From JACCVL01 sp963704295 (GTDB lineage: Bacteria > Actinomycetota > Actinomycetes > Propionibacteriales > Nocardioidaceae), in the NCBI GenBank assembly GCA_963704295.1, contig OY969884.1, positions 1,736,001 through 1,800,000 on the forward strand: a DNA stretch of 64,000 bases, written 5' to 3'. Positions 50,388 through 59,548 of the stretch are shown piece by piece. The notes below the pieces were generated by a model. It was not told the DNA's origin. It saw nothing but the letters and a program-made list of their open reading frames with translations, and made no database searches. Positions within the stretch are counted from its first letter, which is position 1, and each line of letters begins with the position of its first letter. A program made the position numbers and the translations under genes.

Positions 50388-51641
50388 ATGCCCGTCCAGC
50401 CCGCGTCCAGCCTGCCTCGCTGGATCAGTGTCTCCGCTGGCGTCGCCCTCGGCCTGTCCGCCTGTGCTGCACCCGGATCCACCGGGGAGGCAGCCGAGGT
50501 GAAGGAGTGGTCGGCCGTGCTGGAGCAGGCACGCGGTCAGACCGTCCGGCTCTGGATGTGGGGAGGGGACCAGCAGGGCAACGACTATGTGGACGACGTG
50601 CTCGCCCCGGCTGCCCGCGACCAACTGGGCGTCTTGCTCGAGCGGGTCCCGGTGGCAGACACCGCGGACGCGGTCACCCGGGTGCTGGCGGAGCGTCAGG
50701 CGGGGGTCCAGGACGGGAACGTCGACCTGGTCTGGGTCAACGGTGACAACTTCCGCACCGGTCAGCAGGCCGGTGCCTGGCTCTGCGGCTGGGCGGACGA
50801 GCTGCCGAGCATGCGGTACACGACACCCGACGACCCGTTGTTGGAGAGCGACTTCGGCACCGCGGTGGACGACTGCGAGTCGCCGTGGCACAAGGCGCAG
50901 TTCACCCTGGTCTACGACAGCGAGGCCGTCGCCGATCCACCGACCACCATGGCCGGCGTGCTGGCCTGGGCGGAGCAGCACCCGGGCAGGTTCACCTATC
51001 CCGCACCGCCGGACTTCACCGGCTCCGTGTTCGTTCGCGAGGTGTTGCTGAGCGTGTCGGGCGGCGCCGACTCGGTGCCCGTGCGATTCGACGAGTCGGC
51101 CTACGAGCGGCTGGCGCCCGCCCTGTGGCAGCGGTTGGTCGAGCTTGCTCCGTCGCTCTGGCGGGGCGGTGTGACCTATCCGCGGGACGCGCCGGCGCTG
51201 GACCGGCTCTTCGCCGACGATGAGGTGGACATGACGATGACGTACGGCCCTGCCACCTTGACCAAGCTCGTCCGGCAAGGCACCTTCCCGCCGTCGACCG
51301 AGGTGCTGCCTCTCACCGACGGGACGGTCGGTAACGCGAGCTTCCTGGCCATCCCGGCCGCGTCGGGAGTCCCGGAGGCAGCGATGGCGGTGGCGGACCT
51401 GGCGCTGTCCCCCGCGCAGCAGGTGGTCAAGGCCGACCCAGCGGTGTGGGGCCAGTTCCCCGCGCTGGATGCCACCCGGCTGCCACCGCCGGAGCGAACC
51501 GCATTGGCCGCGCTGCCGCGGTCACCGGTCGTCCCTCCGTTCGAGGTCCTGTCGCGCAACGCACACGGCGAGCTGGACGCCGGCTGGGTCGCCGCGCTGG
51601 ACGAGGGGTGGCGACGCGACGTCCTGGCGGCCGGCCCATGA
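50388..51641 (+). CDS. ABC transporter substrate-binding lipoprotein (YnjB-like)
   Basis: 417 residues. A lipoprotein signal with lipobox GLSACAAPG, then an extracytoplasmic binding-protein fold (MWGGDQQGNDYVDDVLAP, LVWVNGDNFRTGQQAG, MTMTYGPATLTKL). E. coli YnjB shares this type of substrate-binding protein; its ligand is unknown. TGGAGG precedes ATG 50388. It is the first gene of a four-gene ABC operon with overlapping starts and stops. Confidence 0.87.
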   Translation: MPVQPASSLPRWISVSAGVALGLSACAAPGSTGEAAEVKEWSAVLEQARGQTVRLWMWGGDQQGNDYVDDVLAPAARDQLGVLLERVPVADTADAVTRVLAERQAGVQDGNVDLVWVNGDNFRTGQQAGAWLCGWADELPSMRYTTPDDPLLESDFGTAVDDCESPWHKAQFTLVYDSEAVADPPTTMAGVLAWAEQHPGRFTYPAPPDFTGSVFVREVLLSVSGGADSVPVRFDESAYERLAPALWQRLVELAPSLWRGGVTYPRDAPALDRLFADDEVDMTMTYGPATLTKLVRQGTFPPSTEVLPLTDGTVGNASFLAIPAASGVPEAAMAVADLALSPAQQVVKADPAVWGQFPALDATRLPPPERTALAALPRSPVVPPFEVLSRNAHGELDAGWVAALDEGWRRDVLAAGP

Positions 51642-52477
51642 CCCGCCGGCACCCGGCCCTGCTGCTGTTGCCCGCCCTGGTGCCGACGGTGCTCGTGCTG
51701 ATCGCGTCGGTGTCGACGCTCGGGCTGCAGAGCCTCGGCCTGATGCCGCTCGTGGGTGAGCCCCGGATGACGGACGCCGCATTCCGGTCGGTGGCACCGG
51801 ATCTGGTGCTCGGAACCGGTCTGACCCTCGCGATCGCCTCCGCCGCCACCGCGCTGGCCGCGCTGATCGGCCTGGTGACCGCCCTGCTGGTGACCTCGTC
51901 GACTCGTTCGGGGCGGCTGCTGGGGCTGAGCGCGGTGGCCACGGTGCCGCTGCCCCATGTGGTCGCGGCCGCCGCGGTGGGTCTGCTGCTGGCGGACAGC
52001 GGCGTGCTTCCCCGCCTGTTCGGCCTGTCGACCGAGCAGTGGCCCGACCTGGTGGCCGGCTCCTGGTGGCTTGCCGTGGTGCTGGAGTACGCGTGGAAGG
52101 AGTCCGCCTTCGTCGCGCTGGTCGTCGGCGCGGCGCTGGTCACCCGCATCGCCCGCTATGACGAGACCGCGGCACTGCTCGGCGCCGGTCGGTGGCGCCG
52201 GCTGTGGCACGTGACGTTGCCGCTGGCGACACCCGCGCTGCTGGTCGCCAGCACGATCTCGTTCGTCTACGTCGTGGGCTCCTACGAAGTGGCGTGGCTG
52301 CTCGGCCGGACCTATCCAGAACCCCTGCCGGTGCTCGCGTTCCGGCTGTTCACGTCCGCCGACCTCACCGCCCGCCCCGAGGCGGCCGCGGTGTCGGTGG
52401 TGACCGGGCTGGTCGCCGGATGTGCCGCGGCGGCGAGCCTGCTGCTTGCCCGCAGGCTGCAGACGGTGCGGTCGTGA
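51638..52477 (+). CDS. ABC transporter permease 1 (YnjC-like N-half)
   Basis: 279 residues with about six membrane helices and the EAA-type loop DETAALLGAGRWRRLWHVTLP. ATG 51638 overlaps the YnjB stop (ATGA). In E. coli YnjC the two permease halves are fused; here they are separate proteins translated in sequence. Confidence 0.86.
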   Translation: MTRRHPALLLLPALVPTVLVLIASVSTLGLQSLGLMPLVGEPRMTDAAFRSVAPDLVLGTGLTLAIASAATALAALIGLVTALLVTSSTRSGRLLGLSAVATVPLPHVVAAAAVGLLLADSGVLPRLFGLSTEQWPDLVAGSWWLAVVLEYAWKESAFVALVVGAALVTRIARYDETAALLGAGRWRRLWHVTLPLATPALLVASTISFVYVVGSYEVAWLLGRTYPEPLPVLAFRLFTSADLTARPEAAAVSVVTGLVAGCAAAASLLLARRLQTVRS

Positions 52478-53301
52478 CCCGGGCGGCCCTGACCCGACTG
52501 CTGCTGGCAGCGTGGTTCGTGGCTCCGCTGGCCGCGCTCGGACTGTGGGCCGTCGCCGATCGGTGGAGCGCCGGTACGCCGCTCCCGGACGACTGGGGGC
52601 CACGGGGATGGAGCGGGGCGTCCGCTGCCGGGGTGGCGGCCGCGCTGTGGCGTTCGGCGCTGCTCGCCAATGCGGTGACCCTGCTCGCGACTCCGGCCGG
52701 GGCCATGGCGGCCCGCGGACTGCTTCGGGTCGGCCCCCGGCTGCGAGCAGTGGCGGCGGCGCTGCTGCTGCTTCCGGCCGTCGTCCCCCCACTCACCGTC
52801 GTGCTCGGGCTGGACGTCCTGCTGCTCCGGCTCCAGGTCCCTGCGGCGGTGGGGGTGGTGAGCATCCTGGTCGTGCAGGCCCTGCCGTACACCGCGTACG
52901 TCATGTACATCACCTACCTGGCGCACGACGACACGTACGAGGACGAGGCCCGCACGCTCGGCGCGTCACCGTTCCGGACTCTGGTCCGGGTGCAGCTGCC
53001 GTTGGTGGCTCCGGGGCTCGCGGCGGCGGCCTTCCTCGCACTGCTGGTCGCGTGGAGCGACTACGTCGTCACCGTCATCGTCGGTGGGGGGCTGCTGGTC
53101 ACGCTGCCCGTCCTGGTCGCATCGGCCGCCGCCGGGACGGGCAACGAGCCGGTGGTGGCGGTGATGTCGCTGCTGGCGGCACTGCCGCCGCTGGGACTGC
53201 TGGTCGCGCTGGGCATGCTCGGCCGGCGGGGTCGGGCCGGCTCGAGATCCGGCGTGACCTCTCGCCGCGCCTCCCCGGTCGTGACGGGGGCACGGCCGTG
53301 A
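52474..53301 (+). CDS. ABC transporter permease 2 (YnjC-like C-half)
   Basis: 275 residues, six membrane segments, EAA loop YEDEARTLGASPFRTLVRVQ. GTG 52474 overlaps the previous stop (GTGA). It pairs with permease 1 to form the heterodimeric pore. Confidence 0.86.
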   Translation: MTRAALTRLLLAAWFVAPLAALGLWAVADRWSAGTPLPDDWGPRGWSGASAAGVAAALWRSALLANAVTLLATPAGAMAARGLLRVGPRLRAVAAALLLLPAVVPPLTVVLGLDVLLLRLQVPAAVGVVSILVVQALPYTAYVMYITYLAHDDTYEDEARTLGASPFRTLVRVQLPLVAPGLAAAAFLALLVAWSDYVVTVIVGGGLLVTLPVLVASAAAGTGNEPVVAVMSLLAALPPLGLLVALGMLGRRGRAGSRSGVTSRRASPVVTGARP

Positions 53302-54437
53302 CCGGCGGGCTCACGCTGGCCGGCATCACCCGCCGCTTCACCCCGGACCAGCCGGCCGCGCTCGTCGACGTCAACCTGCACGTGCCGACGGGGTCGTGCA
53401 CCGCGCTACTCGGCCCTTCCGGGTCGGGCAAGACCACGCTGCTGCGTGCTGCTGCGGGCCTTGATCCGGTCGACGCCGGCTCGGTGCAGCTGGACGGCCG
53501 GGACCTGGCGGGGGTGGCTCCCGAGCGACGGAGCATGGCGATGGTCTTCCAGCGCCCGCTGCTGTTCCCGCACCTGACGGTGCGCGACAACGTCGCGTTC
53601 CCGGGCCGCGCGACCGGGCTGTCACGACGAGAGGCTCGGGAGGAGGCGATGCGCTTTCTCCACCTGGTCGGCCTGCCGCAGCTGGCGGGCCGGGACGTGC
53701 GGGCGCTGTCCGGGGGGCAGCAGCAGCGGGTGGCGCTGGCTCGAGCACTCGCGGCACGACCGAAGGCGCTGCTGCTCGACGAGCCGTTCGCGGCGCTGGA
53801 CCCGTCGTTGCGAGCGGAGATGCACGAGTTGCTGATGGAGCTGCGTGCCGTCCTCGAGCCGACGGTGCTGCTGGTCACCCACGACCACGAGGAGGCATCG
53901 GCGCTGGCCGACGACGTGGCCGTCTTGACCGGGGGTCGGCTGGTGCAGCACGACCCGGTCGACATCGTCTACCGGCGACCGGCCGGCGTGGAGGTGCACC
54001 GGCTGCTCGGCGGGGTGAACGAGCTGCCTGGCCGAGTCGACGGTGGGGTCCACCACTCGGCCCTCGGCGCGATCCGCCTGCCCGCGGGGGCAACGCCGGC
54101 GTCCGGGCAGGCCCTGTTGCTGGTACGGCACGAACAGCTGCGGCTCACCGCGGCCGACGACCCGGCCGCCTCGCTGGTGGCCACCGTGGAGATGGTCCGC
54201 CAGCGAGGTGGGCGGCGGGTCGTTCGCGTGGGCCGGGACCGGGTGTGGCTGGTGGCCGAGGTGGCCGCCTCCGACCCGATCCGTCCCGGCGACGTCGTCG
54301 GGGTCGTCGTGCCCGCGGAGGCGGTGTGGCCGGTGCAGGATCAGACGTCCGGACAGACGCCAGTTCCCGCGTCATGCCCCGCGTCGGACCCCGCGGCAGA
54401 TCAGGCGGAGGGTTCGAGCGGAGTCGCCCCCGGGTGA
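53298..54437 (+). CDS. ABC transporter ATPase with TOBE domain (YnjD-like)
   Basis: 379 residues. Walker A GPSGSGKTTL, Q loop VFQRPLLFPHLT, signature ALSGGQQQRVALARAL, Walker B ALLLDEPFAALD, H loop LLVTHDHEEAS. A C-terminal TOBE-like regulatory region (about 245-340) and a low-complexity tail follow. GTG 53298 overlaps the permease stop (GTGA). It powers the YnjB/YnjC-like import system; the ligand is not identified. Confidence 0.88.
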   Translation: MTGGLTLAGITRRFTPDQPAALVDVNLHVPTGSCTALLGPSGSGKTTLLRAAAGLDPVDAGSVQLDGRDLAGVAPERRSMAMVFQRPLLFPHLTVRDNVAFPGRATGLSRREAREEAMRFLHLVGLPQLAGRDVRALSGGQQQRVALARALAARPKALLLDEPFAALDPSLRAEMHELLMELRAVLEPTVLLVTHDHEEASALADDVAVLTGGRLVQHDPVDIVYRRPAGVEVHRLLGGVNELPGRVDGGVHHSALGAIRLPAGATPASGQALLLVRHEQLRLTAADDPAASLVATVEMVRQRGGRRVVRVGRDRVWLVAEVAASDPIRPGDVVGVVVPAEAVWPVQDQTSGQTPVPASCPASDPAADQAEGSSGVAPG

Positions 54438-54624
54438 TCCGGCTCGGCCCCGGCGAAGAAGTGGTCGCAGTAGGTGGGGGAGATGTCCACGGCAACGCGG
54501 CGAAGAGGTGCCGTTCTTGGTGACCATTTCCGGCGCGCAGCGGCCCGGAATAACGGCAGGGGGGAAGATCGGCTCAGGCTCGCGGGGTTTCGTCGGCACC
54601 CGAGCGACCGGAGGTGAGATCACG

Positions 54625-56022
54625 TTGCGCGAGTGGTGGGAGCGGACGCGCCCAGTCTCTCGGTTGCACAAGCAGGCGCTGGCGCGCCGGTGGACCGAGC
54701 TGCCGGAGTCGGTGCGGACGCCCGCCCAGCTCGTCGGCAGACACGCACTGGGGTGTGAGGGCACGCACGGCGTGTTCCCGAAGTGCAACCTGACCTGCTC
54801 TCCCTGCTATCACTCGCGAGATGCCAACCAGGTGCGGGTGGACGGCGCGCACACCGTGGCCGAGGTCGAGGCGCAGCTGGCCTACCTCGAGCGGGCACGT
54901 GGTCCACACGGCCACGCGCAGCTGATCGGCGGCGAGGTCAGCCTGCTTCATCCGGATGCGCACGCGGACGCGCTGCTGGCGATGCGGCGGCACGGGCGTG
55001 AGCCGATGTCGATGACGCACGGGGACTTCGACGACGACTATCTGACGGCGGTGGTGCTCGGCGCGGACGGTCGGCCGCGACTGCCCCGGGTTTCGTTCGC
55101 GGCCCACTTCGACTCCCTGATGCGTGGCCGGCGCGGGCTGCCTCGGCCACGCAGCGAGGTGGAGCTCGCGCCGTACCGGCAGCGCTTCGTCGACATGTTC
55201 CAGCGCCTGCGGGCCGAGCACGGCGTCCCCTCGTACCTCGCCCACAACATGACCGTGACGCCCGCCAACCTCGGCGAGGTGGCAGAGACGGTGCGCACCA
55301 CGGTGCCGATGGGCTTCGACATGTTGTCGTTCCAGCCGGCCGCTTTCGTCGGCGACGACCGGCGCTGGCGGGAGAACTTCCGCGAGGTCACCCCGGACGC
55401 CGTCTGGGCCGAGGTGGAGCGCGGGATGGGCACTCGACTGCCCTGGCGGGCGCTGCAGATGGGGGACCCGCGGTGCAACCGCACCGCGTGGGGCTGGCTC
55501 GTCGACGGCCGCTTCGTCCCGGCGTTGGACGACACCGACCCGCGCGACCTGGCGATGCGGGACGCGTTCCTCGGCCGGCTCGGTGGCCTCCGGCTCTCCG
55601 GGACCGCACGTCGCCACCTGGTGGTGCGGCTGGCGCGGGCGGTGCTCGGCAACCCGGTGCTGTGGCCGGTCGGGCTCGGGTGGTTGATCCGGGCGGCGGG
55701 ACGCTCCGGCGGCTGGCGGACGGTGGTCCGAGCCCGGCACAGCATCCGGCCCATCACGTTCGTCATGCACACGTTCATGGATGCTGCCGACGTGGCTCCG
55801 GCGTGGACGTTGATGGAGCAGGGTGTCGAGGCCACCGATCCGCAGATCCGGGCCACTCAGGAGCGGCTGCGGTCCTGCGTCTACGCGATGGCCCATCCCG
55901 AGCTGGACCGGGTCGTCCCCGCCTGCGTTCAGCACTCGGTGCTCGACCCGGCAGAGAACCAGCAGCTGCGCGCGTTGCTGCCCATCGTCGCTGTTCGACA
56001 GCCGGTCACCGACCCGCGCTAA
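54625..56022 (+). CDS. Radical SAM enzyme
   Basis: 465 residues. The [4Fe-4S] radical SAM site is CNLTCSPCYHSRD (C-x3-C-x2-C) near residue 54; the later LIGGEVSLLHPDAH fits the GGE motif for SAM binding. After the core (about 45-280) comes a C-terminal part with further Cys residues (GDPRCN, ERLRSCVY, VPACVQHS) that may bind an auxiliary cluster or substrate. TTG at 54625 is chosen because GGAGGTGAG lies 6 bases upstream; longer frames to 54520 or 54508 have weaker sites. It follows the YnjBCD-like operon at 188 bases and may act on the imported ligand. The reaction is unknown. Confidence 0.83.
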   Translation: MREWWERTRPVSRLHKQALARRWTELPESVRTPAQLVGRHALGCEGTHGVFPKCNLTCSPCYHSRDANQVRVDGAHTVAEVEAQLAYLERARGPHGHAQLIGGEVSLLHPDAHADALLAMRRHGREPMSMTHGDFDDDYLTAVVLGADGRPRLPRVSFAAHFDSLMRGRRGLPRPRSEVELAPYRQRFVDMFQRLRAEHGVPSYLAHNMTVTPANLGEVAETVRTTVPMGFDMLSFQPAAFVGDDRRWRENFREVTPDAVWAEVERGMGTRLPWRALQMGDPRCNRTAWGWLVDGRFVPALDDTDPRDLAMRDAFLGRLGGLRLSGTARRHLVVRLARAVLGNPVLWPVGLGWLIRAAGRSGGWRTVVRARHSIRPITFVMHTFMDAADVAPAWTLMEQGVEATDPQIRATQERLRSCVYAMAHPELDRVVPACVQHSVLDPAENQQLRALLPIVAVRQPVTDPR

Positions 56023-56122
56023 CCGCGGCACGGCACGGCGGTCACCGCCCACCCGAGGTGCGCGGAGAGCCCCAAGGACAGTCACCACACAGTCATGGGG
56101 TCCCCGCGCACCGGCCCGGGAC

Positions 56123-56186
56123 ACACGAGCGCTGGGCGCAGCACCCGGGTGGTCCGTGTGCTGCGCCCAGCGTGGTGAGCTCGTGT
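56123..56186. terminator. Strong bidirectional hairpin between converging genes
   Basis: CGCTGGGCGCAGCAC (56130-56144) pairs perfectly with GTGCTGCGCCCAGCG (56158-56172) over a 13-base loop. Outer arms ACACGAG (56123-56129) and CTCGTGT (56180-56186) can extend the stem past a 7-base bulge. It lies between the converging radical SAM and lipoprotein genes, as expected for a terminator serving both. Confidence 0.75.
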
Positions 56187-56209
56187 CATTCGCCCTCAGC
56201 GGGACGAGA

Positions 56210-56875
56210 TCACTTGGTGTTGATGGTGATCTTCGCGGTGCCGACGAGCAGGCCGGCCTTCACACCGTCGGTGCCGAACGTGTCGTTCAGCAGCGGCGCC
56301 GCGTCCTCGGAGATGAGGACCTCGGTGCCCTCGAGGATGGCGGTGTCGCCGGCGCCGGTCTGCAGCGGCTGCAGGGTCCGGCCGTCCAGCTGGAACAGGT
56401 ACGCGTCCTGCACGGCCTCCTCGCCGTTCACCGTGACGTCGCCGAACAGCTGCGACGTACCCGGGTCGACGACGAAGTCGGTCAGCTCGACCGTCGTCTT
56501 GCCCGCGGTGAGGGACAGGCCGCTGCCGTCGTGCTGGATCTCGCCCTGCACGTACGGGTCGATGCTGCCTGGCTCGTAGTAGGTCACGTTTCCGCCGGTG
56601 ATCGGGAAGATCAGCGAACCGTCGGTGAGGGCGGCGTCGCCGACCACGCCGGGGGTGAGCTTGAGGCTCTCCAGAGCGTCGACGAAACCGGCGTCGAGCT
56701 GAACGGCGGTGTCGACGCCGGTCAGGTTGTCGACCTGGGCGACCGGCTCGGGCTTGGCGTCGCCGGACTCGTTGGCGGCGGCGTCGTTGTCGGTACCGCA
56801 GGCGGCCAGCGGGAGTACGAGCATCGCGGCGGCCGCGAGGCCGGCGATCTTGGTGGAGTTCTTGGTGAGGCGCAT
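56210..56875 (-). CDS. Secreted lipoprotein, HtaA-like fold suspected
   Basis: 221 residues from ATG 56875 (MRLTKNSTKIAGL), with lipobox LAACGTD. The mature part has strands such as GSLIFPITGGNVTYYEP and TTVELTDFVVDPGTSQLFGD, resembling HtaA-type heme-uptake or cell-surface domains; this is my impression, not a firm match. AAGGA precedes ATG 56875 better than ATG 56881. It stands alone between a terminator and a divergent glycosyltransferase. Confidence 0.75.
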   Translation of the reverse strand: MRLTKNSTKIAGLAAAAMLVLPLAACGTDNDAAANESGDAKPEPVAQVDNLTGVDTAVQLDAGFVDALESLKLTPGVVGDAALTDGSLIFPITGGNVTYYEPGSIDPYVQGEIQHDGSGLSLTAGKTTVELTDFVVDPGTSQLFGDVTVNGEEAVQDAYLFQLDGRTLQPLQTGAGDTAILEGTEVLISEDAAPLLNDTFGTDGVKAGLLVGTAKITINTK

Positions 56876-56935
56876 GGTCATCTGTCCTTCGGTGGTGGGT
56901 GACTGTCACGGGGGTTTCGGCACCACGGTGGCGCG

Positions 56936-58459
56936 ATGATTGGTGGTGTGACTGGGGTCATAGCCGTCCCGCGTGCCTCGCGTCGGGTGGTCGCCGCGTC
57001 CGTGGTCCTGGCGCTGGTGCTGCGGGTGCCCTACCTCGACGACCCGCTGTACCCCGACGAGGGTGGGTACCTGCTCGTTGCGGAGCGCTGGACCCCGGAC
57101 GGGCCGCACGTGTACGGCGAGCTGTGGGTGGACCGGCCGCCGCTGCTGCTGGCGTTCTTTCGACTGGCCGCCGAGCTCGGCGGGCCGGTCCCGCTGCGGC
57201 TGCTCGCGTGTGTCGCGGTGGCCGGGTTGGTGCTCGCGGCCGGCTGGGTGGGACGGCTGCTGGCCGGCTCCCGGGGCGCAGCCTGGGCGGCCCTCGCGGC
57301 GGGCGGGCTGTCAGCCTCGCCGCTCGTGGCCGGGCAGGCCGCGGACGGGGAGCTGCTCGCCGCACCCCTCGTGCTGCTCGCCTGCGCCGCCGCGATGGCC
57401 GCACTCGCGCATGAGACCGGTCGCTCCTCGGTGGCGCTCGGGGCGTTGAGCGGGTTGGCCGGTGGCAGCGCGATGCTGGTGAAGCAGAACGTCGTCGACG
57501 GGGTGATCTTCGCCGCCGTGCTGGTGCTGGGGTACGCGATCACCCGGCGGCTGGCGGTGCGGTACGCGATCCGCCTGCTGGCGGTGATGGTCGGCGCTGC
57601 TTTCGTGCCGCTGGTCGCGCTGCTGGTGTGGGCGCAGGCGTTCACCCCGGGGGTGAGGGTGGCGTACGCCGAGCTGTACGGCTTCCGGTCCGAGGCGCTG
57701 GCCGTGATCCTCTCGTGGAACCTCGATCCGCCGCTCGAGCGGGCGCAGCAGCTGCTGCCGCTGGCACTGGTCACGGGCATCGTGCCGGTCCTGGCCGGTC
57801 TCGGCTGGGTGCACGCTCGGCACCGACCGTCCGGGGCGTCACCGCCGTGTGCCGTGGCTGTCTGGGCCATGGTCGTCACGGCGGGGATCAGCACGGTCCT
57901 GGGAGCCGGCTTCTGGTCGCAGTACCTGCTCGGGTTCCTGCCGGTGGCGGCGCTCGCCAGCGGGGCACTGGCCGTGACCGCCACCCGGGTCCGGCAGGCG
58001 CTGGTCGGCCTGGTGGTCGCCTCGGGCGTGATCGCCGCGCTGGCCGGGGCGGTGGTGCACCAGGTGACCGGGTATCCCTCCTCCGACATCGCGGCCCTGT
58101 CCGCGTGGCTGCGGGCATCCGCCGCACCGGGCGACACGGTCGTCGTCACCTACGGCCAGCCCAATGTGGTCCACATGGCCGGGCTCGATCCGGCGTACCC
58201 GTACCTGTGGAGCCTGGCCGTCCGGACCTACGACCCAGACCTCGACCTGCTGACCCGAACGGTCCGGGGTCCCGCCGCCCCGGACTGGGTGGTCGAGGTC
58301 CACGACGTCGGGTGGTGGGGTCTCGACGCCGATGGTGGCTTCCGGTCGGCGTTGGCAGCGCGCTACGAGCAGGTTGCGACGGTGTGCGGGTTCGCGGTCC
58401 TGCAGCGCGACGACGTCACGCGCGAGGTGGCGTGGACCGGGGCCGACTGCCCCGGCTGA
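56936..58459 (+). CDS. ArnT/PMT-like membrane glycosyltransferase (GT-C fold)
   Basis: 507 residues with about ten membrane segments. The first loop has the acidic catalytic motif DDPLYPDEGGYLL, typical of GT-C enzymes that use polyprenyl-phosphate sugars, followed by LWVDRPPLLLAFF. A soluble C-terminal part (about 400-507) ends TGADCPG. The ribosome binding site before ATG 56936 is weak; a nearby GTG could be used. Acceptor and sugar are unknown; a cell-wall glycan or glycoprotein is likely. Confidence 0.83.
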   Translation: MIGGVTGVIAVPRASRRVVAASVVLALVLRVPYLDDPLYPDEGGYLLVAERWTPDGPHVYGELWVDRPPLLLAFFRLAAELGGPVPLRLLACVAVAGLVLAAGWVGRLLAGSRGAAWAALAAGGLSASPLVAGQAADGELLAAPLVLLACAAAMAALAHETGRSSVALGALSGLAGGSAMLVKQNVVDGVIFAAVLVLGYAITRRLAVRYAIRLLAVMVGAAFVPLVALLVWAQAFTPGVRVAYAELYGFRSEALAVILSWNLDPPLERAQQLLPLALVTGIVPVLAGLGWVHARHRPSGASPPCAVAVWAMVVTAGISTVLGAGFWSQYLLGFLPVAALASGALAVTATRVRQALVGLVVASGVIAALAGAVVHQVTGYPSSDIAALSAWLRASAAPGDTVVVTYGQPNVVHMAGLDPAYPYLWSLAVRTYDPDLDLLTRTVRGPAAPDWVVEVHDVGWWGLDADGGFRSALAARYEQVATVCGFAVLQRDDVTREVAWTGADCPG

Positions 58460-58530
58460 CCGGACTGACCGGACTTGACCGGCGAGCGGTTCGGATGGCT
58501 TGTTCCGAAATGGGCAGTACGGTCGAACGA

Positions 58531-59508
58531 GTGAGCAGCACGAGCACGACGACCGACCCGCCCGCCGGCGAAACGCAGTTCGTCCGGGAGACCGGCGCCG
58601 GGGGAGCCTTCCGCCGCCAGACCAGCCGCTTCACCGACCGCGTGACCGTCGACGGGGCAGACGGCTGGACGGTCGATTCGGGTCGCTACCGGCTGGTGTG
58701 GAGCCGGGCCTGCCCGTGGGCGCACCGAGCCCGGATCGTGCTCGGCCTGCTCGGCCTGGAGGCCGCGATCTCGCTGGCCACGGTCGACCCGATCCGCGAC
58801 GACTGGGGCTGGCGGTTCGGCCTCGACGACGACGGGCGCGACCCGGAGCTGGGCATCTCGCACCTGTCTGAGGCATACCTGGCCACCGATCCGACCTACG
58901 AGGGCAGGGTCACGGTGCCGGCACTCGTCGAGATCGCGAGCGGGCAGGTCGTGACCAACGACTTCGGTCAGATCACCTTGGACCTGTCGACGCAGTGGCG
59001 GGAGCACCACCGAGACGATGCGCCCGATCTCTACCCCATGCGCCTCCGCGGTGAGATCGACGAGCTGAACGCGCAGGTCTACCGAGACGTGAACAACGGC
59101 GTCTACCGGGCCGGTTTCGCCGGTAGCCAGGAGGCCTACGACGAGGCGTACGCCGCGCTGTTCGCGCGCCTCGACCAGCTCGAGCAGCGCCTCACGCGGC
59201 GCCGCTACCTGATGGGGGATGCCATCACCGAGGCGGACGTCCGGCTGTTCACCACGATGGTGCGCTTCGACGCCGTCTACCACGGGCACTTCAAGTGCAA
59301 CCGCAACAAGCTCACCGAGATGCCGGCGTTGTGGGGATGGGCACGCGACGTCTTCCAGACCCCGGGGTTCGGCGAGACCGTCGACTTCGACCACATCAAG
59401 CGGCACTACTACGTCACTCATGACCGGATCAATCCGACCCGGATCGTGCCTGCCGGACCGGACCCGGCCGCCTGGTACACGCCGCACGACCGCGAGGATC
59501 TGGGCTGA
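58531..59508 (+). CDS. Glutathionyl-hydroquinone-reductase-like GST protein
   Basis: 325 residues. The catalytic Cys is in SRACPWAHRARIVLG, the xenobiotic-type GST C-terminal helix bundle follows (about 130-300), and YVTHDRINPTRIVPAGP matches the end of the YqjG/PcpF family. Actinobacteria lack glutathione and use mycothiol, so the substrate is likely a mycothiol conjugate. The start (GTG 58531, or ATG 58510/58497) is uncertain because no ribosome site is strong. An 8-bp inverted repeat follows the stop. Confidence 0.87.
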   Translation: MSSTSTTTDPPAGETQFVRETGAGGAFRRQTSRFTDRVTVDGADGWTVDSGRYRLVWSRACPWAHRARIVLGLLGLEAAISLATVDPIRDDWGWRFGLDDDGRDPELGISHLSEAYLATDPTYEGRVTVPALVEIASGQVVTNDFGQITLDLSTQWREHHRDDAPDLYPMRLRGEIDELNAQVYRDVNNGVYRAGFAGSQEAYDEAYAALFARLDQLEQRLTRRRYLMGDAITEADVRLFTTMVRFDAVYHGHFKCNRNKLTEMPALWGWARDVFQTPGFGETVDFDHIKRHYYVTHDRINPTRIVPAGPDPAAWYTPHDREDLG

Positions 59509-59541
59509 CCGTCGCCCGGCCAGCGGGCGCCGCGGCGACGG
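59509..59541. terminator. Weak inverted repeat between converging genes
   Basis: CCGTCGCC (59509-59516) and GGCGACGG (59534-59541), 17-base loop, between the hydroquinone-reductase-like gene and the PIG-L gene. It may end both transcripts. Confidence 0.4.
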
Positions 59542-59548
59542 CCCTCGG

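Noticed and set aside
54574..56124. Minus-strand frame of 516 codons opposite the radical SAM gene
   Set aside because: It is a His/Arg/Pro-rich shadow; the plus strand has the radical SAM cysteines and a strong ribosome binding site.
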